64,000 bases of DNA from an uncultured Erythrobacter sp. (GCA_947502305.1 CANMZA010000002.1:463041-527040); one strand, 5' to 3'. Counted from the stretch's first letter, positions 36,301 through 45,711 are shown. Notes: generated by a model from the sequence alone, not told the origin. Numbers and translations: made by a program.

Positions 36301-36448
36301 CCGCCAATCTGTGCGGTCTTCATCACCATTTGCGCATCCACTTTAATGGTGCCCTTTACCGGGCCTTTAAAAAGGGAAGCGCTTGCCGCTACGGCTTTGA
36401 ACGCTTAATTCGCCCAATAAGAGCGAACGGGAACGAGGAAATCTGTCT

Positions 36449-38296
36449 GTGCCCACCAACAATGCCAACCCAGTGGTGAACCCTGCTGACGATCCAATTC
36501 TTCAGGATGTCGATGCCGCGCGCAACCTGGTCGAATTGTTCCTGAAACGCGCAGAGGAAAAGGGGGCCGCCCCGTTTCTGGGCCGCAAGCAAGACGGCGA
36601 GTGGCGCACCCAAAGCTGGGCTGAGGTTGCAGATCATGTCTGTTTGCTGGCCGAAAGCCTGCGGCGGATTGGCCTGAATGATGGTGACCGGGTCGCGCTC
36701 GTGTCCGAAAACCGCCCAGAATGGTGCATTGCCGATCTGGCAATTATGGCGGCGGGCTGCGTTTCGGTGCCAACCTACATCACCAACACCCAGCGCGATC
36801 ACGCCCATATCCTCGACAATTCCGGCGCGCGGGCGGTGTTTGTTTCCAATGAAAAACTGTTGGGGCCGGTCGTCGGCGCGATTGGCGAAACGGGCATCAC
36901 CGACCATGTGATCGGGATTGAAGATTTGCACCGTAAACAAGCGAGCAGTTTTGAATATCACAATTGGGCCGATCTGCTGTCCGGCGATGCCGCCGCCGCG
37001 CGGTCTGCGGTTGAAACGCGATTGGCGGCAATCGGTCGCGGCGACACCGCTTGCCTGATCTATACCAGCGGCACTGGCGGCGCACCGCGCGGCGTGAAGC
37101 AGCATCACGGCGCGATCCTGTGCAATATCGCCGGGGCGGCGGATATTGTGATTGACGATTTCGGCGTGGACGATGAACGCTTCTTGTCGTTCCTCCCGCT
37201 CAGCCACGCTTACGAACACACAGCCGGGCAATATTTGCCGATCGCGCTGTCAGGCGAGATTTACTATTCTGAGGGGCTGGAAAAACTCGCTTCCAACATC
37301 GAAGAGGTGCAGCCGACAATCATGGTCGTCGTCCCGCGCCTGTTTGAAGTGCTGCGTACGCGGATCATCAAACAGATCGAGAAACAGGGCCGTGTTGCGA
37401 ATTTCATGATGGATAACGCGCTGAAAATCAGCGAAAAATCTTCTGAGGGCAAAACACGCAAACGCGACCGTCCGCTTGATTTTCTGGTTGAGAAAACTCT
37501 GCGCCCGAAAATTCGCGCCAAATTTGGCGGGCGTATCAAGGCGATGGTGTCAGGCGGCGCGCCGCTCAACCCAGAGGTCGGCAATTTCTTCGACGCAATG
37601 GGCCTCACCATGCTGCAAGGATATGGTCAAACCGAAAGCGGCCCGATCATGAGCTGCAACCGCCCGGCGGCTGGCCTGAAGATGGACACAGTCGGCCCGC
37701 CGATGCGCGGAGTTGAGGTCAAGATCGCAGAAGACGGCGAAATCTTGTGCCGCGGCGAATTGGTGATGCATGGATATTGGCAAAATGACGCCGAAACCGC
37801 GCGCACAATTGTCGATGGCTGGCTGCATACGGGCGATATTGGGCATTTGGACGCGCGCGGCCGGATCGTCATCACCGACCGTAAGAAAGACATGATCGTC
37901 AATGACAAGGGCGACAATGTCGCCCCGCAAAAGATCGAAGGGATGCTGACCCTGCAACCCGAAATCGCGCAAGCGATGGTGAGCGGTGACAAGCGCCCTT
38001 ATGTCGTGGGACTGATCGTCCCGGATGCCGAATGGGCGCTCGAATGGGCGCGCGCGAATGATGAAAAATTCGACATGAAGGCGCTGCAGGATCTGCCCGC
38101 CTTTAAGAATGCCGTTCGCGGTGCGCTGGACCGGACCAATAAGGATTTGTCGGTCACAGAAAAAGTGCGGCAATTTGCGTTCGCGGATGAGGCGTTCTCA
38201 ATTGAGAATGAGGAAATGACGCCGAGCATGAAGATCCGCCGTCACAAGATCCGTGACCGGTATCAGGATAAGATCAACGGGCTGTATCGGGGATAA
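36449..38296 (+). CDS. AMP-dependent long-chain acyl-CoA synthetase
   Basis: 615 residues of the adenylate-forming family: P-loop IYTSGTGGAPRGVKQHHG, GYGQTESGP, the hinge TGDIGHLDARGRIVITDRKKDM and a C-terminal lid. The length and the DRKKDMIVNDKGDNVAPQKIE segment fit the FadD15-like bacterial long-chain acyl-CoA synthetases. Start is GTG 36449 with GAGGAAA 7 nt upstream. The substrate chain length cannot be read from the sequence. Confidence 0.88.
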   Translation: MPTNNANPVVNPADDPILQDVDAARNLVELFLKRAEEKGAAPFLGRKQDGEWRTQSWAEVADHVCLLAESLRRIGLNDGDRVALVSENRPEWCIADLAIMAAGCVSVPTYITNTQRDHAHILDNSGARAVFVSNEKLLGPVVGAIGETGITDHVIGIEDLHRKQASSFEYHNWADLLSGDAAAARSAVETRLAAIGRGDTACLIYTSGTGGAPRGVKQHHGAILCNIAGAADIVIDDFGVDDERFLSFLPLSHAYEHTAGQYLPIALSGEIYYSEGLEKLASNIEEVQPTIMVVVPRLFEVLRTRIIKQIEKQGRVANFMMDNALKISEKSSEGKTRKRDRPLDFLVEKTLRPKIRAKFGGRIKAMVSGGAPLNPEVGNFFDAMGLTMLQGYGQTESGPIMSCNRPAAGLKMDTVGPPMRGVEVKIAEDGEILCRGELVMHGYWQNDAETARTIVDGWLHTGDIGHLDARGRIVITDRKKDMIVNDKGDNVAPQKIEGMLTLQPEIAQAMVSGDKRPYVVGLIVPDAEWALEWARANDEKFDMKALQDLPAFKNAVRGALDRTNKDLSVTEKVRQFAFADEAFSIENEEMTPSMKIRRHKIRDRYQDKINGLYRG

Positions 38297-38316
38297 GCCC
38301 CGCAGGCCGGCTCTCT

Positions 38317-38652
38317 TTAGCGCGCGGACTCGCGGATCACGGTAGCGATGCACCCAGTGTAAGTTTCGCTCAACGCCGCGTCTTGCCTCTCCCACGCTGG
38401 GGCGAGCTCTTCCATCCGGCGTTCTGTATCTGCGATCACGATGCTTTGCGCTTTACCGCTGGATTCGATTGCTTTTGACACATGATGCGCAGCAAACTGC
38501 TGTTCCATGCTGGGATCACTGGCCTCTTGCGAACTCAAAAATAACAAAGCGCCGCATGTGACCCGCTCATCATAGCTCATCGACGCAGAGTCCTGAGCGG
38601 AAAGTGGAGTGGCCAAAACCGGTAAGGCGGCAAGCGCCATCAAATATTTCAC
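38317..38652 (-). CDS. Small exported hypothetical protein
   Basis: 111 residues from GTG 38652, which begins a good signal peptide (VKYLMALAALPVLATPLSAQ) and has GGGGG 9 nt upstream; the ATG at 38673 would add seven polar residues. The mature part is helical with two Cys, in RVTCGAL and YTGCIAT, a possible disulfide. Family not recognised. Confidence 0.65.
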   Translation of the reverse strand: MKYLMALAALPVLATPLSAQDSASMSYDERVTCGALLFLSSQEASDPSMEQQFAAHHVSKAIESSGKAQSIVIADTERRMEELAPAWERQDAALSETYTGCIATVIRESAR

Positions 38653-38767
38653 GTGCAAATTCCCCCGATACATGCCGGGAGTTTAAGCGTTTGGCGGCGA
38701 GAAGCACTTGCAAGGACACGACAAATCGGCCGCTTATCTGCCGCTTGGCAAAGAAGCGGATCGTGCA

Positions 38768-39298
38768 TTACGCCGCCTCAACATCCTCGATATATTGCGG
38801 GTAGAAATTCGGCGCACGGTCTGACCAGCCGGGCGCGGTTGCGGCGGCTTCGCTCAGGCTTTGCAGCAATATTTTGCGGTGTTCTGGCCGGATCATCGGC
38901 AAAGCGGCGGCGGCACAGAACCCGGCGGGCAGGTAAGGCCGCGCTTCTGCACCCAGCAAGCGCTCATAAAGAAAGCGAAACGCTGAAAAGCTCGACACGT
39001 TCTCAGAGGCCAAATCATGCGCCGCCATGCGGACCAATTTGCCAATAAAGCGCTCAATTTCCGCAATCGTACCCGCCTGCGGGACGAGGCTGCGCAAAGA
39101 TTTTAAATCTTGATAGGCGACATATTGCCGGCGGATGGATGTGTTCTCGGCCTCGCTGCGCCCCCACAATTTAAACGCATCACAGCGCGCCATACCAATA
39201 TCGAGGCTGCGCTTGATATAACGCTGCTCACTCGGCGAAAATCCCGCGAATTCACGCATTTCGCCAATCGTCATCGCGCTGGTGGTGGCAAGCGTCAC
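38768..39298 (-). CDS. Hypothetical protein behind an operator-like palindrome
   Basis: 176 residues, no signal peptide or membrane segment, helical, starting at GTG 39298 with AGGAG 6 nt upstream. Contains FSPSEQRYIKRSLDIGMARC near the start and a C-terminal DRAPNFYPQYIEDVEAA. No recognised family. An 18-base near-palindrome lies 42 nt upstream (39340), suggesting dedicated regulation. Confidence 0.65.
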   Translation of the reverse strand: MTLATTSAMTIGEMREFAGFSPSEQRYIKRSLDIGMARCDAFKLWGRSEAENTSIRRQYVAYQDLKSLRSLVPQAGTIAEIERFIGKLVRMAAHDLASENVSSFSAFRFLYERLLGAEARPYLPAGFCAAAALPMIRPEHRKILLQSLSEAAATAPGWSDRAPNFYPQYIEDVEAA

Positions 39299-39339
39299 AT
39301 TCGTCTCCTGAAAGTCAGAAGACGGTTGTCCGCGAATTT

Positions 39340-39357
39340 GGTTAATACGTAGTAACC
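39340..39357. promoter_or_regulatory. Near-perfect palindrome, candidate operator
   Basis: GGTTAATACGTAGTAACC has arms GGTTA-TACGTA-TAACC matching in all but one base pair. It is AT-rich in a GC-rich region and sits where a promoter of the 176-residue gene would be. The centre TACGTA is itself a palindrome. I cannot name the regulator. Confidence 0.5.
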
Positions 39358-39392
39358 ATAAGCGGGAATTTACGTGGTCGCGGGCGGTGCGC

Positions 39393-40382
39393 TTAAATCA
39401 AACCGGCGAGCGGACTGGAAGGATCAGCATATTTGCGCCGCCCCATCCGGCCCGCCAAATAGGCCTCGCGCCCGCCTTCGACCGCCAATTTCATCGCTCG
39501 CGCCATGCGGATCGGCTCTTTCGCCTCGGCAATGGCGGTGTTCATCAAAATACCGTCACAGCCCAGCTCCATCCCGACCGCTGCGTCGGACGCTGTGCCG
39601 ACACCGGCATCGACCAAAACGGGGACATTCGCCCCTTCGACGATCAGGCGGATGGTCACTTGATTTTGAATGCCCAGACCCGATCCAATCGGCGCGCCCA
39701 GCGGCATAATCGCGACCGCTCCGGCATCTTCCAATTGCTTGGCCGCAATTGGATCATCGACGCAGTAAACCATCGGGTGAAAGCCTTCTTTGGCCAACGT
39801 CTCCGTCGCGATCAAAGTTTCGTGCATATTGGGATAGAGGGTCCGCGCCTCGCCCAGCACTTCAAGTTTCACCAGATCCCAGCCGCCCGCCTCGCGCGCG
39901 AGCCGCAGGGTTCGCACCGCATCCTCGCCAGTGAAACAACCGGCTGTATTAGGCAAATAGGTGACTTTCTTGGGGTCGATAAAATCGGTCAGCATCGGTG
40001 CCTTTGGATCGGTCACATTGACCCGGCGCACCGCCACGGTGACAATTTCCGCCCCGCTTGCCTCTAACGCGGCGGCGTTTTCCTCAAAATCCTTGTATTT
40101 GCCTGTCCCTACGATCAGCCGTGATGAGAATGTCCGCCCTGCGACGGTCCAAGTGTCTTGATTTTCCATATGATCCCCGCCGCCCACAAAATGGACAATT
40201 TCCAAAACATCGTCGGCGCTCAAGGCGGCCGTCTCTAAAGTCGAGCGCGGGACGATTTCGCCGTTCCGCTCCACGGCGACCTTTTCCGGTGCCAGCTCCA
40301 ATTCCCGCACAAGGTCAGCAATTGTCGCTGCCGATGTGTGGCGGGTTTCGCCGTTAAGAGTGATTGTCTTTGTGTCGCTCAT
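39393..40382 (-). CDS. thiG: ThiS-ThiG fusion, thiazole synthase with sulfur carrier domain
   Basis: 329 residues from ATG 40382. Residues 1-70 are a ubiquitin-like ThiS ([19 protein letters not shown], ending IVHFVGGG) and the rest is ThiG ([49 protein letters not shown]-like). ThiS normally ends in a free GG that is adenylated and thiocarboxylated. Here it is followed directly by DHMENQDTW and the ThiG domain, so processing or an internal start would be needed to expose GG. Confidence 0.9.
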   Translation of the reverse strand: MSDTKTITLNGETRHTSAATIADLVRELELAPEKVAVERNGEIVPRSTLETAALSADDVLEIVHFVGGGDHMENQDTWTVAGRTFSSRLIVGTGKYKDFEENAAALEASGAEIVTVAVRRVNVTDPKAPMLTDFIDPKKVTYLPNTAGCFTGEDAVRTLRLAREAGGWDLVKLEVLGEARTLYPNMHETLIATETLAKEGFHPMVYCVDDPIAAKQLEDAGAVAIMPLGAPIGSGLGIQNQVTIRLIVEGANVPVLVDAGVGTASDAAVGMELGCDGILMNTAIAEAKEPIRMARAMKLAVEGGREAYLAGRMGRRKYADPSSPLAGLI

Positions 40383-40441
40383 GACCACTGAAATAGCCGC
40401 GATGGGCGGCGGCGCAACCTTCGGTTTTGCCAATATCGCGG

Positions 40442-40831
40442 TTAAGCGGAAACAGCGGCCCGCATATTGAGCAAATGGCCGACCGATACGAGCGCGACGC
40501 CGATCAGTGTCAGGATAAATTCTTGATTGCCATGCGGCACCGCCAATGCGCCGCCCATAAAGGTAAGGCCCATCATTGCCACCACAAATGGCGCCGTGCG
40601 GCGATGGCGCAGCGCGCCCCAGCCAATTGCGACCGCAGCCACAACCAACGCAGCCGCTAGGCCAAATCGGTGGATTTCAGGGGCCAACAAGAAATGGCCG
40701 CCAATGCCCAGGCCCGACACAACCAACACCGTCGCAATGCAATGCAGCGCGCACAATCCCGCAATCCCGATACCGAGTTGATCGAGGCGGCGGCGTCCAT
40801 TGGGCCGATTCGGAGAATGTGTTTCCTGCAT
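40442..40831 (-). CDS. MerC domain-containing membrane protein
   Basis: 129 residues from ATG 40831 with four hydrophobic segments and the MerC-like CALHC near residue 30, in the first membrane helix. Classical MerC moves mercuric ions; chromosomal homologs in alphaproteobacteria often sit under zinc regulation. No mer genes are nearby. An AT-rich imperfect palindrome lies just upstream (40849). Confidence 0.8.
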   Translation of the reverse strand: MQETHSPNRPNGRRRLDQLGIGIAGLCALHCIATVLVVSGLGIGGHFLLAPEIHRFGLAAALVVAAVAIGWGALRHRRTAPFVVAMMGLTFMGGALAVPHGNQEFILTLIGVALVSVGHLLNMRAAVSA

Positions 40832-40848
40832 GATGCTGAATGCCACAT

Positions 40849-40865
40849 ATGTAACATTATCACAT
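40849..40865. promoter_or_regulatory. AT-rich imperfect palindrome before the MerC gene
   Basis: ATGTAACATTATCACAT has arms ATGT.A / T.ACAT with one mismatch. Its spacing, AT-rich character and position 18-34 nt before the MerC start resemble Zur-type sites (consensus around ATGTTATAATATAACAT). The regulator is inferred, not shown. Confidence 0.4.
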
Positions 40866-41017
40866 TTCGCAAGGCCTATTGGAGGAACCGTGATTTGGGC
40901 GCGGCATAATTGCCGACCATTTGCCCTTTGAACTGAGGCTATTTGCACGCAATGCACCGCCCTTTGCGCCGAACAGACTTGCCAGCGCCCGCCGCCCCGC
41001 ACATTGACGCAGCGACT

Positions 41018-42094
41018 ATGGCAAATATGTCCTCTGTTTCGGGTTTGAACCCTATCGCTCGGCCAATCGCGATTGCGCGATGGTTGGAATTGGTGGCGGG
41101 GATCGTTGTCATCATTGTGCTGGTTGGCGGGATCACGCGGCTAACCGAAAGCGGGCTTTCCATCACCGAATGGGAGGTCGCCACCGGTATCCTGCCCCCA
41201 CTAAGCGATGCGGCGTGGCAGGTGGAGTTTGCCAAATATCAGGCGACGCCGGAATATCGGCTTGAGGCCAGCCTGTCCGGTATGACGGTCGCCGATTTCA
41301 AATTCATCTATTTCTGGGAATGGTTTCACAGGCTGCTGGCGCGACTGGTGGGCCTGATCTACGCGGTGCCGCTGCTCTGGTTCTGGGTAAAGGACGCGAT
41401 CCCTGCTGGGTTTAAAGGGCGGTTGATCGCTTTGCTGGCCTTGGGCGGATTGCAAGGTTTGTTCGGCTGGTTGATGGTCCAATCCGGACTGGTCGGCGAT
41501 ATGACCGATGTCAGCCACTTCCGCCTCTCGCTTCATCTCCTAACGGCGCTGCTTTTGCTCGGCTGCTTGGTGTGGACGGCGCGCGAAATGCGGCGTGTGG
41601 CACGGCAACCGGATGCCGGCCCCGCACCGCTGACCCGCGCTTCTGCGGTGGTTGCGGCGATCTTGTTTGTGCAATTGCTGCTAGGCGCGTGGGTGGCGGG
41701 CCTCAATGCCGGGCATGCTGCGTATGACTGGCCGCTTATGAATGGGCGCGCCGTGCCAGAGGTCAGTTTTGCAAGCGGGTTTATCTGGACTGTGACGCAT
41801 GATCCCTTTTTGCTGCATTTCCTGCATCGCTGGTGGGCATGGATCGCTGTTGCGGCGCTGGTCATTCTGGCGCGCCGGGTGCGCAAATCGGATCGGCCTG
41901 CTTCGATCGCGCTTCATTCGGCCTTTGGCGTGATGGTCTTGCTGGGCATTGCGACTGTTTTGACAGAGGTCGAATTGTGGGTGGCCGCGGCGCATCAATT
42001 GACAGGCGCGCTGCTGGTTGCAGCCACGGCTTGGGCGATGCACAGTGATGGAACGCGCGTTGCAAGGGATGAAACCAAAGCAATTTCGCCGTGA
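41018..42094 (+). CDS. ctaA: Heme A synthase
   Basis: About 358 residues with eight membrane segments and the conserved strings VGGITRLTESGLSITEW, FWEWFHRLLAR and FLHRWWAW, containing the heme-ligand His residues of CtaA/Cox15. It converts heme O to heme A for cytochrome oxidase. The start is uncertain: ATG 41018 gives the usual short N-terminus, but the frame is open to ATG 40952 and TTG 40943 (GAGG 4 nt upstream). GTGA overlap joins it to cutA. Confidence 0.93.
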   Translation: MANMSSVSGLNPIARPIAIARWLELVAGIVVIIVLVGGITRLTESGLSITEWEVATGILPPLSDAAWQVEFAKYQATPEYRLEASLSGMTVADFKFIYFWEWFHRLLARLVGLIYAVPLLWFWVKDAIPAGFKGRLIALLALGGLQGLFGWLMVQSGLVGDMTDVSHFRLSLHLLTALLLLGCLVWTAREMRRVARQPDAGPAPLTRASAVVAAILFVQLLLGAWVAGLNAGHAAYDWPLMNGRAVPEVSFASGFIWTVTHDPFLLHFLHRWWAWIAVAALVILARRVRKSDRPASIALHSAFGVMVLLGIATVLTEVELWVAAAHQLTGALLVAATAWAMHSDGTRVARDETKAISP

Positions 42095-42441
42095 CAGCTG
42101 CCCCAGCCGCTTACGCCGCGCTAACTTGGTGCCCGTTTCCCGACGCTGAGACGGCGCGTGACGTTTCCACGCAATTGCTGCGCGAAAAACTGATTGCATG
42201 TGCGAATATCCTGCCCGCGATTGAGTCGGTTTTTGAGTGGGAGGGCCAGATTTCCTCCGCACGCGAAGTGGCCGTCTTGTTCAAAACCACATCAGGTCGG
42301 CTTGATCATTTGGCGCTGCGTTTGGGAGAGCTGCATCCCTATGATACACCCGCGATTGCAGGATGGCGCTGTGACGCTGCTCATCCTGCCACTCTCGAGT
42401 GGCTCGGCAACACGCTTGGCACTGCCGCGAGCGAGACGTGA
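42091..42441 (+). CDS. cutA: Divalent-cation tolerance protein CutA
   Basis: 116 residues with the CutA features CPFPDAETARDVSTQLLREKLIACANILPAIESVFEWEG and the SGRLDHLALRLGELHPYDTPAI region. CutA forms stable trimers; a copper-tolerance role comes from E. coli genetics and remains debated. It starts at GTG 42091 inside the end of ctaA (4-nt overlap). The GTG rather than ATG start is fixed by the frame. Confidence 0.93.
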   Translation: MTAAPAAYAALTWCPFPDAETARDVSTQLLREKLIACANILPAIESVFEWEGQISSAREVAVLFKTTSGRLDHLALRLGELHPYDTPAIAGWRCDAAHPATLEWLGNTLGTAASET

Positions 42442-42512
42442 ATTGTTTGAAAACCGCGCAACGACAGGCGCGACGCGAAAGGCACCGGTGCAGTGCAGAC
42501 GAAAGTAACGAA

Positions 42513-43241
42513 ATGAAATCGCCAACACGCCGCGGTTTTGTCGGCGGAGCTCTTGGGATTGGCTGCTTAATAGGCGCTGGCTTTGGTGCCAGCGTCGCCT
42601 CCGCTCAGGCCCGCGTGGCGTTCCCGGTCCGGCCAATGCGCCTTTCCCGGCGGCTTGAACGCAGCTTGAGGGATGGCGCAAATATAGTGGTCCGGCGCAG
42701 TTGGCAGATTGACTTTGCCGCCCAGGGCCAAGGGATCGGCATCACTGGCGTGCAATTGGAGGCGCAAGTCGACGCCCCTGCTTCTTTGGCGCCGCTGGCT
42801 GAAATCGAACAATCACGCTCCACCGCCGACATGTGGCCAATGCTCTTATCGGGCGAGGGCCGCATTCTGGCCGCAGGGATTGAAACACGCGAAGAAGACA
42901 TGGCCGCCGCCCTTCGCGAAGCAGAGCGGATCATCGCGCAGCGCCCCTTGCCCGCAACGGAGCGGGAGACGCAGCGGCAATATCTTGCAGAATTGGGCCG
43001 CGCAGGTTCTTCAATCCTCGATACCATGCCCGCCGATTTGTTCTTCCCTGCCGGTGAGCCTTTCCGATCGCGCCGCATTGTTGATTTGCCGAGCGGCCTC
43101 ACGGGCCAATTTGAGGTTACCTATGAGGCTCACTGCGCGCCCACTCAAAACTGGTTAGAACGCGCAGAGCGTCATGTTGTGACACAGGTTGGGCAAAGCC
43201 AGCAAACGGCCAACGAGATCTGGGAAATGGCCGAACTTTAG
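42513..43241 (+). CDS. Unknown protein with Tat signal
   Basis: 242 residues beginning with a twin-arginine signal ([19 protein letters not shown]) and cleavage near ASAQA. The mature protein is mixed alpha/beta with few Cys (about residue 212, EAHCAP) and no motif I recognise. Tat export suggests folding before export, perhaps around a cofactor. Start 42513 chosen because it begins the signal; the frame upstream overlaps the cutA end. Confidence 0.68.
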   Translation: MKSPTRRGFVGGALGIGCLIGAGFGASVASAQARVAFPVRPMRLSRRLERSLRDGANIVVRRSWQIDFAAQGQGIGITGVQLEAQVDAPASLAPLAEIEQSRSTADMWPMLLSGEGRILAAGIETREEDMAAALREAERIIAQRPLPATERETQRQYLAELGRAGSSILDTMPADLFFPAGEPFRSRRIVDLPSGLTGQFEVTYEAHCAPTQNWLERAERHVVTQVGQSQQTANEIWEMAEL

Positions 43242-43306
43242 GCTCCAAAATTGCGCGCGAAATGCTGGTGGTATTATTTTACCTCCCCCCAAAGGCCCGG
43301 TTTTGG

Positions 43307-43335
43307 TTGACTTGCGGCCCCTGCTTGGACAAATG
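43307..43335 (+). promoter_or_regulatory. Candidate promoter of rplM-rpsI
   Basis: TTGACT, 17 bases, then CAAATG. The -35 is close to consensus; the -10 is weak. About 120 nt of leader separate it from the rplM start, room for the autoregulation known for L13 operons, though no structured leader was identified. Confidence 0.4.
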
Positions 43336-43459
43336 CGCGGCTTCTCGCGATCACAGGTCACTATGGCCTTGGTCTCGATTCGCGGCCAAATCGCATCCCT
43401 TGCGATTCCAACCGCACCGCAGTTTCAAATCCCACCCTTTGGTTCAAGGATGTTCAGCC

Positions 43460-43939
43460 ATGAAGGCTATCAGCAAACAGACCCGGTCTATTAAACCGGC
43501 CGAGGTCGAGAAAAAATGGCATTTGATCGATGCCGACGGCCTCGTCGTTGGTCGTCTCGCCGCCATTATCGCCAACCACCTGCGCGGTAAGCACAAGCCA
43601 AGCTACACACCGCATGTGGATTGCGGCGATCACGTGATCGTCATCAACGCCGACAAGGTGAAATTCACCAGCAACAAGGCGACGAAGAAAATCTATTACA
43701 AGCACACCGGCCACCCCGGCGGCATCAAGGAAACGACTCCAGCCAAAGTGCTCGAAGGCCGTTTTCCTGAGCGTGTGCTGTCCAAAGCTGTAGAGCGCAT
43801 GATCCCGCGCGGTCCGCTTGGCCGCGATCAAATGCGCGCTTTGCACCTCTATAACGGCACTGAGCACCCACATGACGGGCAATCCCCGCAAGTGCTCGAC
43901 GTGGCTTCTATGAATCGCAAGAACAAGGTCTCTTCATAA
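43460..43939 (+). CDS. rplM: 50S ribosomal protein L13
   Basis: 159 residues with [34 protein letters not shown] and the [20 protein letters not shown] segment of L13. AAGGA lies 9 nt before ATG 43460, which matches the family N-terminus; longer frames upstream are unlikely. It shares TAATG with rpsI, the standard rplM-rpsI pair. Confidence 0.97.
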   Translation: MKAISKQTRSIKPAEVEKKWHLIDADGLVVGRLAAIIANHLRGKHKPSYTPHVDCGDHVIVINADKVKFTSNKATKKIYYKHTGHPGGIKETTPAKVLEGRFPERVLSKAVERMIPRGPLGRDQMRALHLYNGTEHPHDGQSPQVLDVASMNRKNKVSS

Positions 43940-44538
43940 TGGCTGATGAAAACACCGGCGAAACAACGCCGACACCAGAAGCAACCGAGACACCGGCTGC
44001 AACTCCGGCTCCAGCAGCAGCGACAAGCGTTTCTGATCTGTCGGATCTGAAAGAAATTGCTGGCGACGCACCCGCAGGTGATGCCGCACAAATCGCAGAA
44101 ACGGTTGCCGCTCAACCGACCATGCCGCTTCGCGATCAAGAGCTGGACGCACAAGGCCGCGCCTATGCAACCGGCCGCCGTAAAGATGCGACTGCGCGTG
44201 TTTGGATCAAACCAGGCACCGGCAAAGTCACCATCAATGGCCGCGATCAAGAAGTGTATTTTGCACGTCCAACTCTGCGCCTGATCATTGATCAGCCCTT
44301 CACGATCACCGATCGCAAAGGCAGCTATGACGTGATTGCCACGGTCAAAGGCGGCGGTCTGTCTGGTCAAGCTGGCGCTGTGAAGCACGGCATTAGCCAA
44401 GCGCTCACCAAATATGAGCCTGAGCTTCGCGCGACAGTGAAAGCCGCTGGCTTCCTCACCCGTGACAGCCGGGTTGTTGAACGTAAGAAGTATGGCCGCG
44501 CGAAAGCTCGCCGCAGCTTCCAGTTCTCGAAGCGTTAA
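43939..44538 (+). CDS. rpsI: 30S ribosomal protein S9 with N-terminal extension
   Basis: 199 residues. Residues from about 72 onward are a normal S9 ([33 protein letters not shown], ending SFQFSKR, with the tRNA-contacting C-terminal Arg). Before it lie about 70 residues rich in Ala, Thr, Pro and Glu, not part of the usual 130-residue protein. The extension is continuous with the rplM overlap start, so it appears genuine and not a mis-start. Confidence 0.95.
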   Translation: MADENTGETTPTPEATETPAATPAPAAATSVSDLSDLKEIAGDAPAGDAAQIAETVAAQPTMPLRDQELDAQGRAYATGRRKDATARVWIKPGTGKVTINGRDQEVYFARPTLRLIIDQPFTITDRKGSYDVIATVKGGGLSGQAGAVKHGISQALTKYEPELRATVKAAGFLTRDSRVVERKKYGRAKARRSFQFSKR

Positions 44539-44560
44539 TCTGCTTCCTATCCTTGGTTAC

Positions 44561-44598
44561 AAAAAGGGCGGCCCTCCATCAGGAAGGCCGCCCTTTTT
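44561..44598. terminator. Bidirectional intrinsic terminator after rpsI
   Basis: AAAAAGGGCGGCC pairs with GGCCGCCCTTTTT around a 12-nt loop, with T runs on both strands. It ends the rplM-rpsI transcript and the convergent 65-residue gene. Confidence 0.9.
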
Positions 44599-44639
44599 CT
44601 TTTGTGGTCGGATGGGCAGGCTTTCACATCGCCGTGCCA

Positions 44640-44837
44640 CTAACGTTGCAGCAGCAACAGCCCCCAGAACAAGCCGGTGCCCGCAAAGAATACCGGCCAA
44701 GACCAATAGAGTTTGAAATCAGCGACGTCGAAGGATTGGATGACCAACTGCCCGCCGCTTGAACCTTGCGTCCCGATTACCAGCGCAACGCATCCGGAAA
44801 TGAGCGCGCCAAAGCCCATCGCTTTCAACAAATCCAT
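44640..44837 (-). CDS. Small two-helix membrane protein
   Basis: 65 residues from ATG 44837, with AGAGGGGG 7 nt upstream, a strong ribosome site. Two hydrophobic segments (residues 8-24 and 46-63) are separated by a polar loop with a Gly/Ser stretch. No family recognised. The longer frame to 45080 overlaps the metallophosphoesterase and is not used. Confidence 0.6.
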   Translation of the reverse strand: MDLLKAMGFGALISGCVALVIGTQGSSGGQLVIQSFDVADFKLYWSWPVFFAGTGLFWGLLLLQR

Positions 44838-44917
44838 AATTAGGCCCCCTCTTGGCAAAATCCGGCGCGGATCATGCGCCCGGTCTGCCGCTATTATGGG
44901 GGGGGAATTCCTAAAGG

Positions 44918-44950
44918 GCGCCCGCCAAGTAAAGTTAACTTTGGCGGCGC
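44918..44950 (-). terminator. Hairpin after the metallophosphoesterase gene
   Basis: On the minus strand GCGCCGCCA pairs with TGGCGGGCGC (one bulge), enclosing the perfect 12-base palindrome AAAGTTAACTTT. It follows the phosphoesterase stop by about 12 nt. The T run after it is short. Confidence 0.45.
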
Positions 44951-44961
44951 TTAAGTTACCA

Positions 44962-45711
44962 TCACGCTGCGGGCAGCTCGCGCAATTCGACGTGAATATC
45001 CTTGCCGCGCTCGGCAGTGAGCACATTATAGGATGGCGGCGCCCCATGGCGCAGCCGGTGTGACAAAGTGCCCGCGCCAATAACTTGCGCTCCCGTCTGC
45101 CAACCCGTCCGGCTTTCCGCGAAAGGCGTGTGGATATGCCCGGTCATGATCGCATCCATCCCGTCCTCGGTCAGCGATCTAAAAGCATCATTTCCGCCAA
45201 TTGTCGCGCTTGGCCCGCCAATTTTTGGCCCGTGAAGCGGATGATGCGCAGTGACGATAATTGTGCGCGGGTCGCTGCGATAAGGGCCCAGCATTTCTTG
45301 GGTTCTGGCGAGCGCCCTTTGTGTCACGACCCCGTCCGACCACGGCCAACGTTTTTGCGCGGGCACATTGGTGTTGAGCGGTACGAGCACGAGGTCATCG
45401 GTTTCAAAATGATCCACGGCAACCCTAGCCTGCAACCGGCGAAACCGGCGGAACGGATCGGAAAAACGCTCCCACGGATTGTAATAAGGCATGTCGTGAT
45501 TGCCCGGATCAAGCCAGACGGGCACCCCCACGCCGCCAAACCAATCGGCTGCTGCGGCGTATTCGCGGTGTTTGGCGCGCTGTGTGATGTCACCGGTGCA
45601 AACTAGGGCGTCGGGACGCTCTTTAGCAATCGCCTTTGCCACCGCGGCAAGCGCGCTGCGGTTCTCAATCCCGAAATGCACATCGCTGATATGGAAAAGG
45701 CGCGTTGTCAT
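44962..45711 (-). CDS. Metallophosphoesterase, CpdA-like
   Basis: 249 residues with the full calcineurin-like motif set: ISDVHFG, VCTGDIT, DPGNHDMPY, TAHHPL and TGHIHTPF. The order and length resemble class III cyclic-nucleotide phosphodiesterases (CpdA), but cAMP activity is not assured. No signal peptide, so cytosolic. Confidence 0.88.
   Translation of the reverse strand: MTTRLFHISDVHFGIENRSALAAVAKAIAKERPDALVCTGDITQRAKHREYAAAADWFGGVGVPVWLDPGNHDMPYYNPWERFSDPFRRFRRLQARVAVDHFETDDLVLVPLNTNVPAQKRWPWSDGVVTQRALARTQEMLGPYRSDPRTIIVTAHHPLHGPKIGGPSATIGGNDAFRSLTEDGMDAIMTGHIHTPFAESRTGWQTGAQVIGAGTLSHRLRHGAPPSYNVLTAERGKDIHVELRELPAA

Noticed and set aside
36300..36410. Minus-strand frame encoding about 38 residues (SLFKGPVKGTIKVDAQ and so on) between ggt and the acyl-CoA synthetase gene
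   Set aside because: No start with a ribosome site apart from internal ATGs, and no recognisable relative; possibly a gene remnant, but unsupported.
39342..39356. Possible full CtrA site TTAA-N7-TTAA
   Set aside because: The second half reads TAAC instead of TTAA, so only the palindrome itself is reported.
41035..41060. T-loop-like string GGGTTTGAACCCT resembling a tRNA
   Set aside because: It lies in the N-terminal coding region of ctaA, and no acceptor, D or anticodon arms fit around it.
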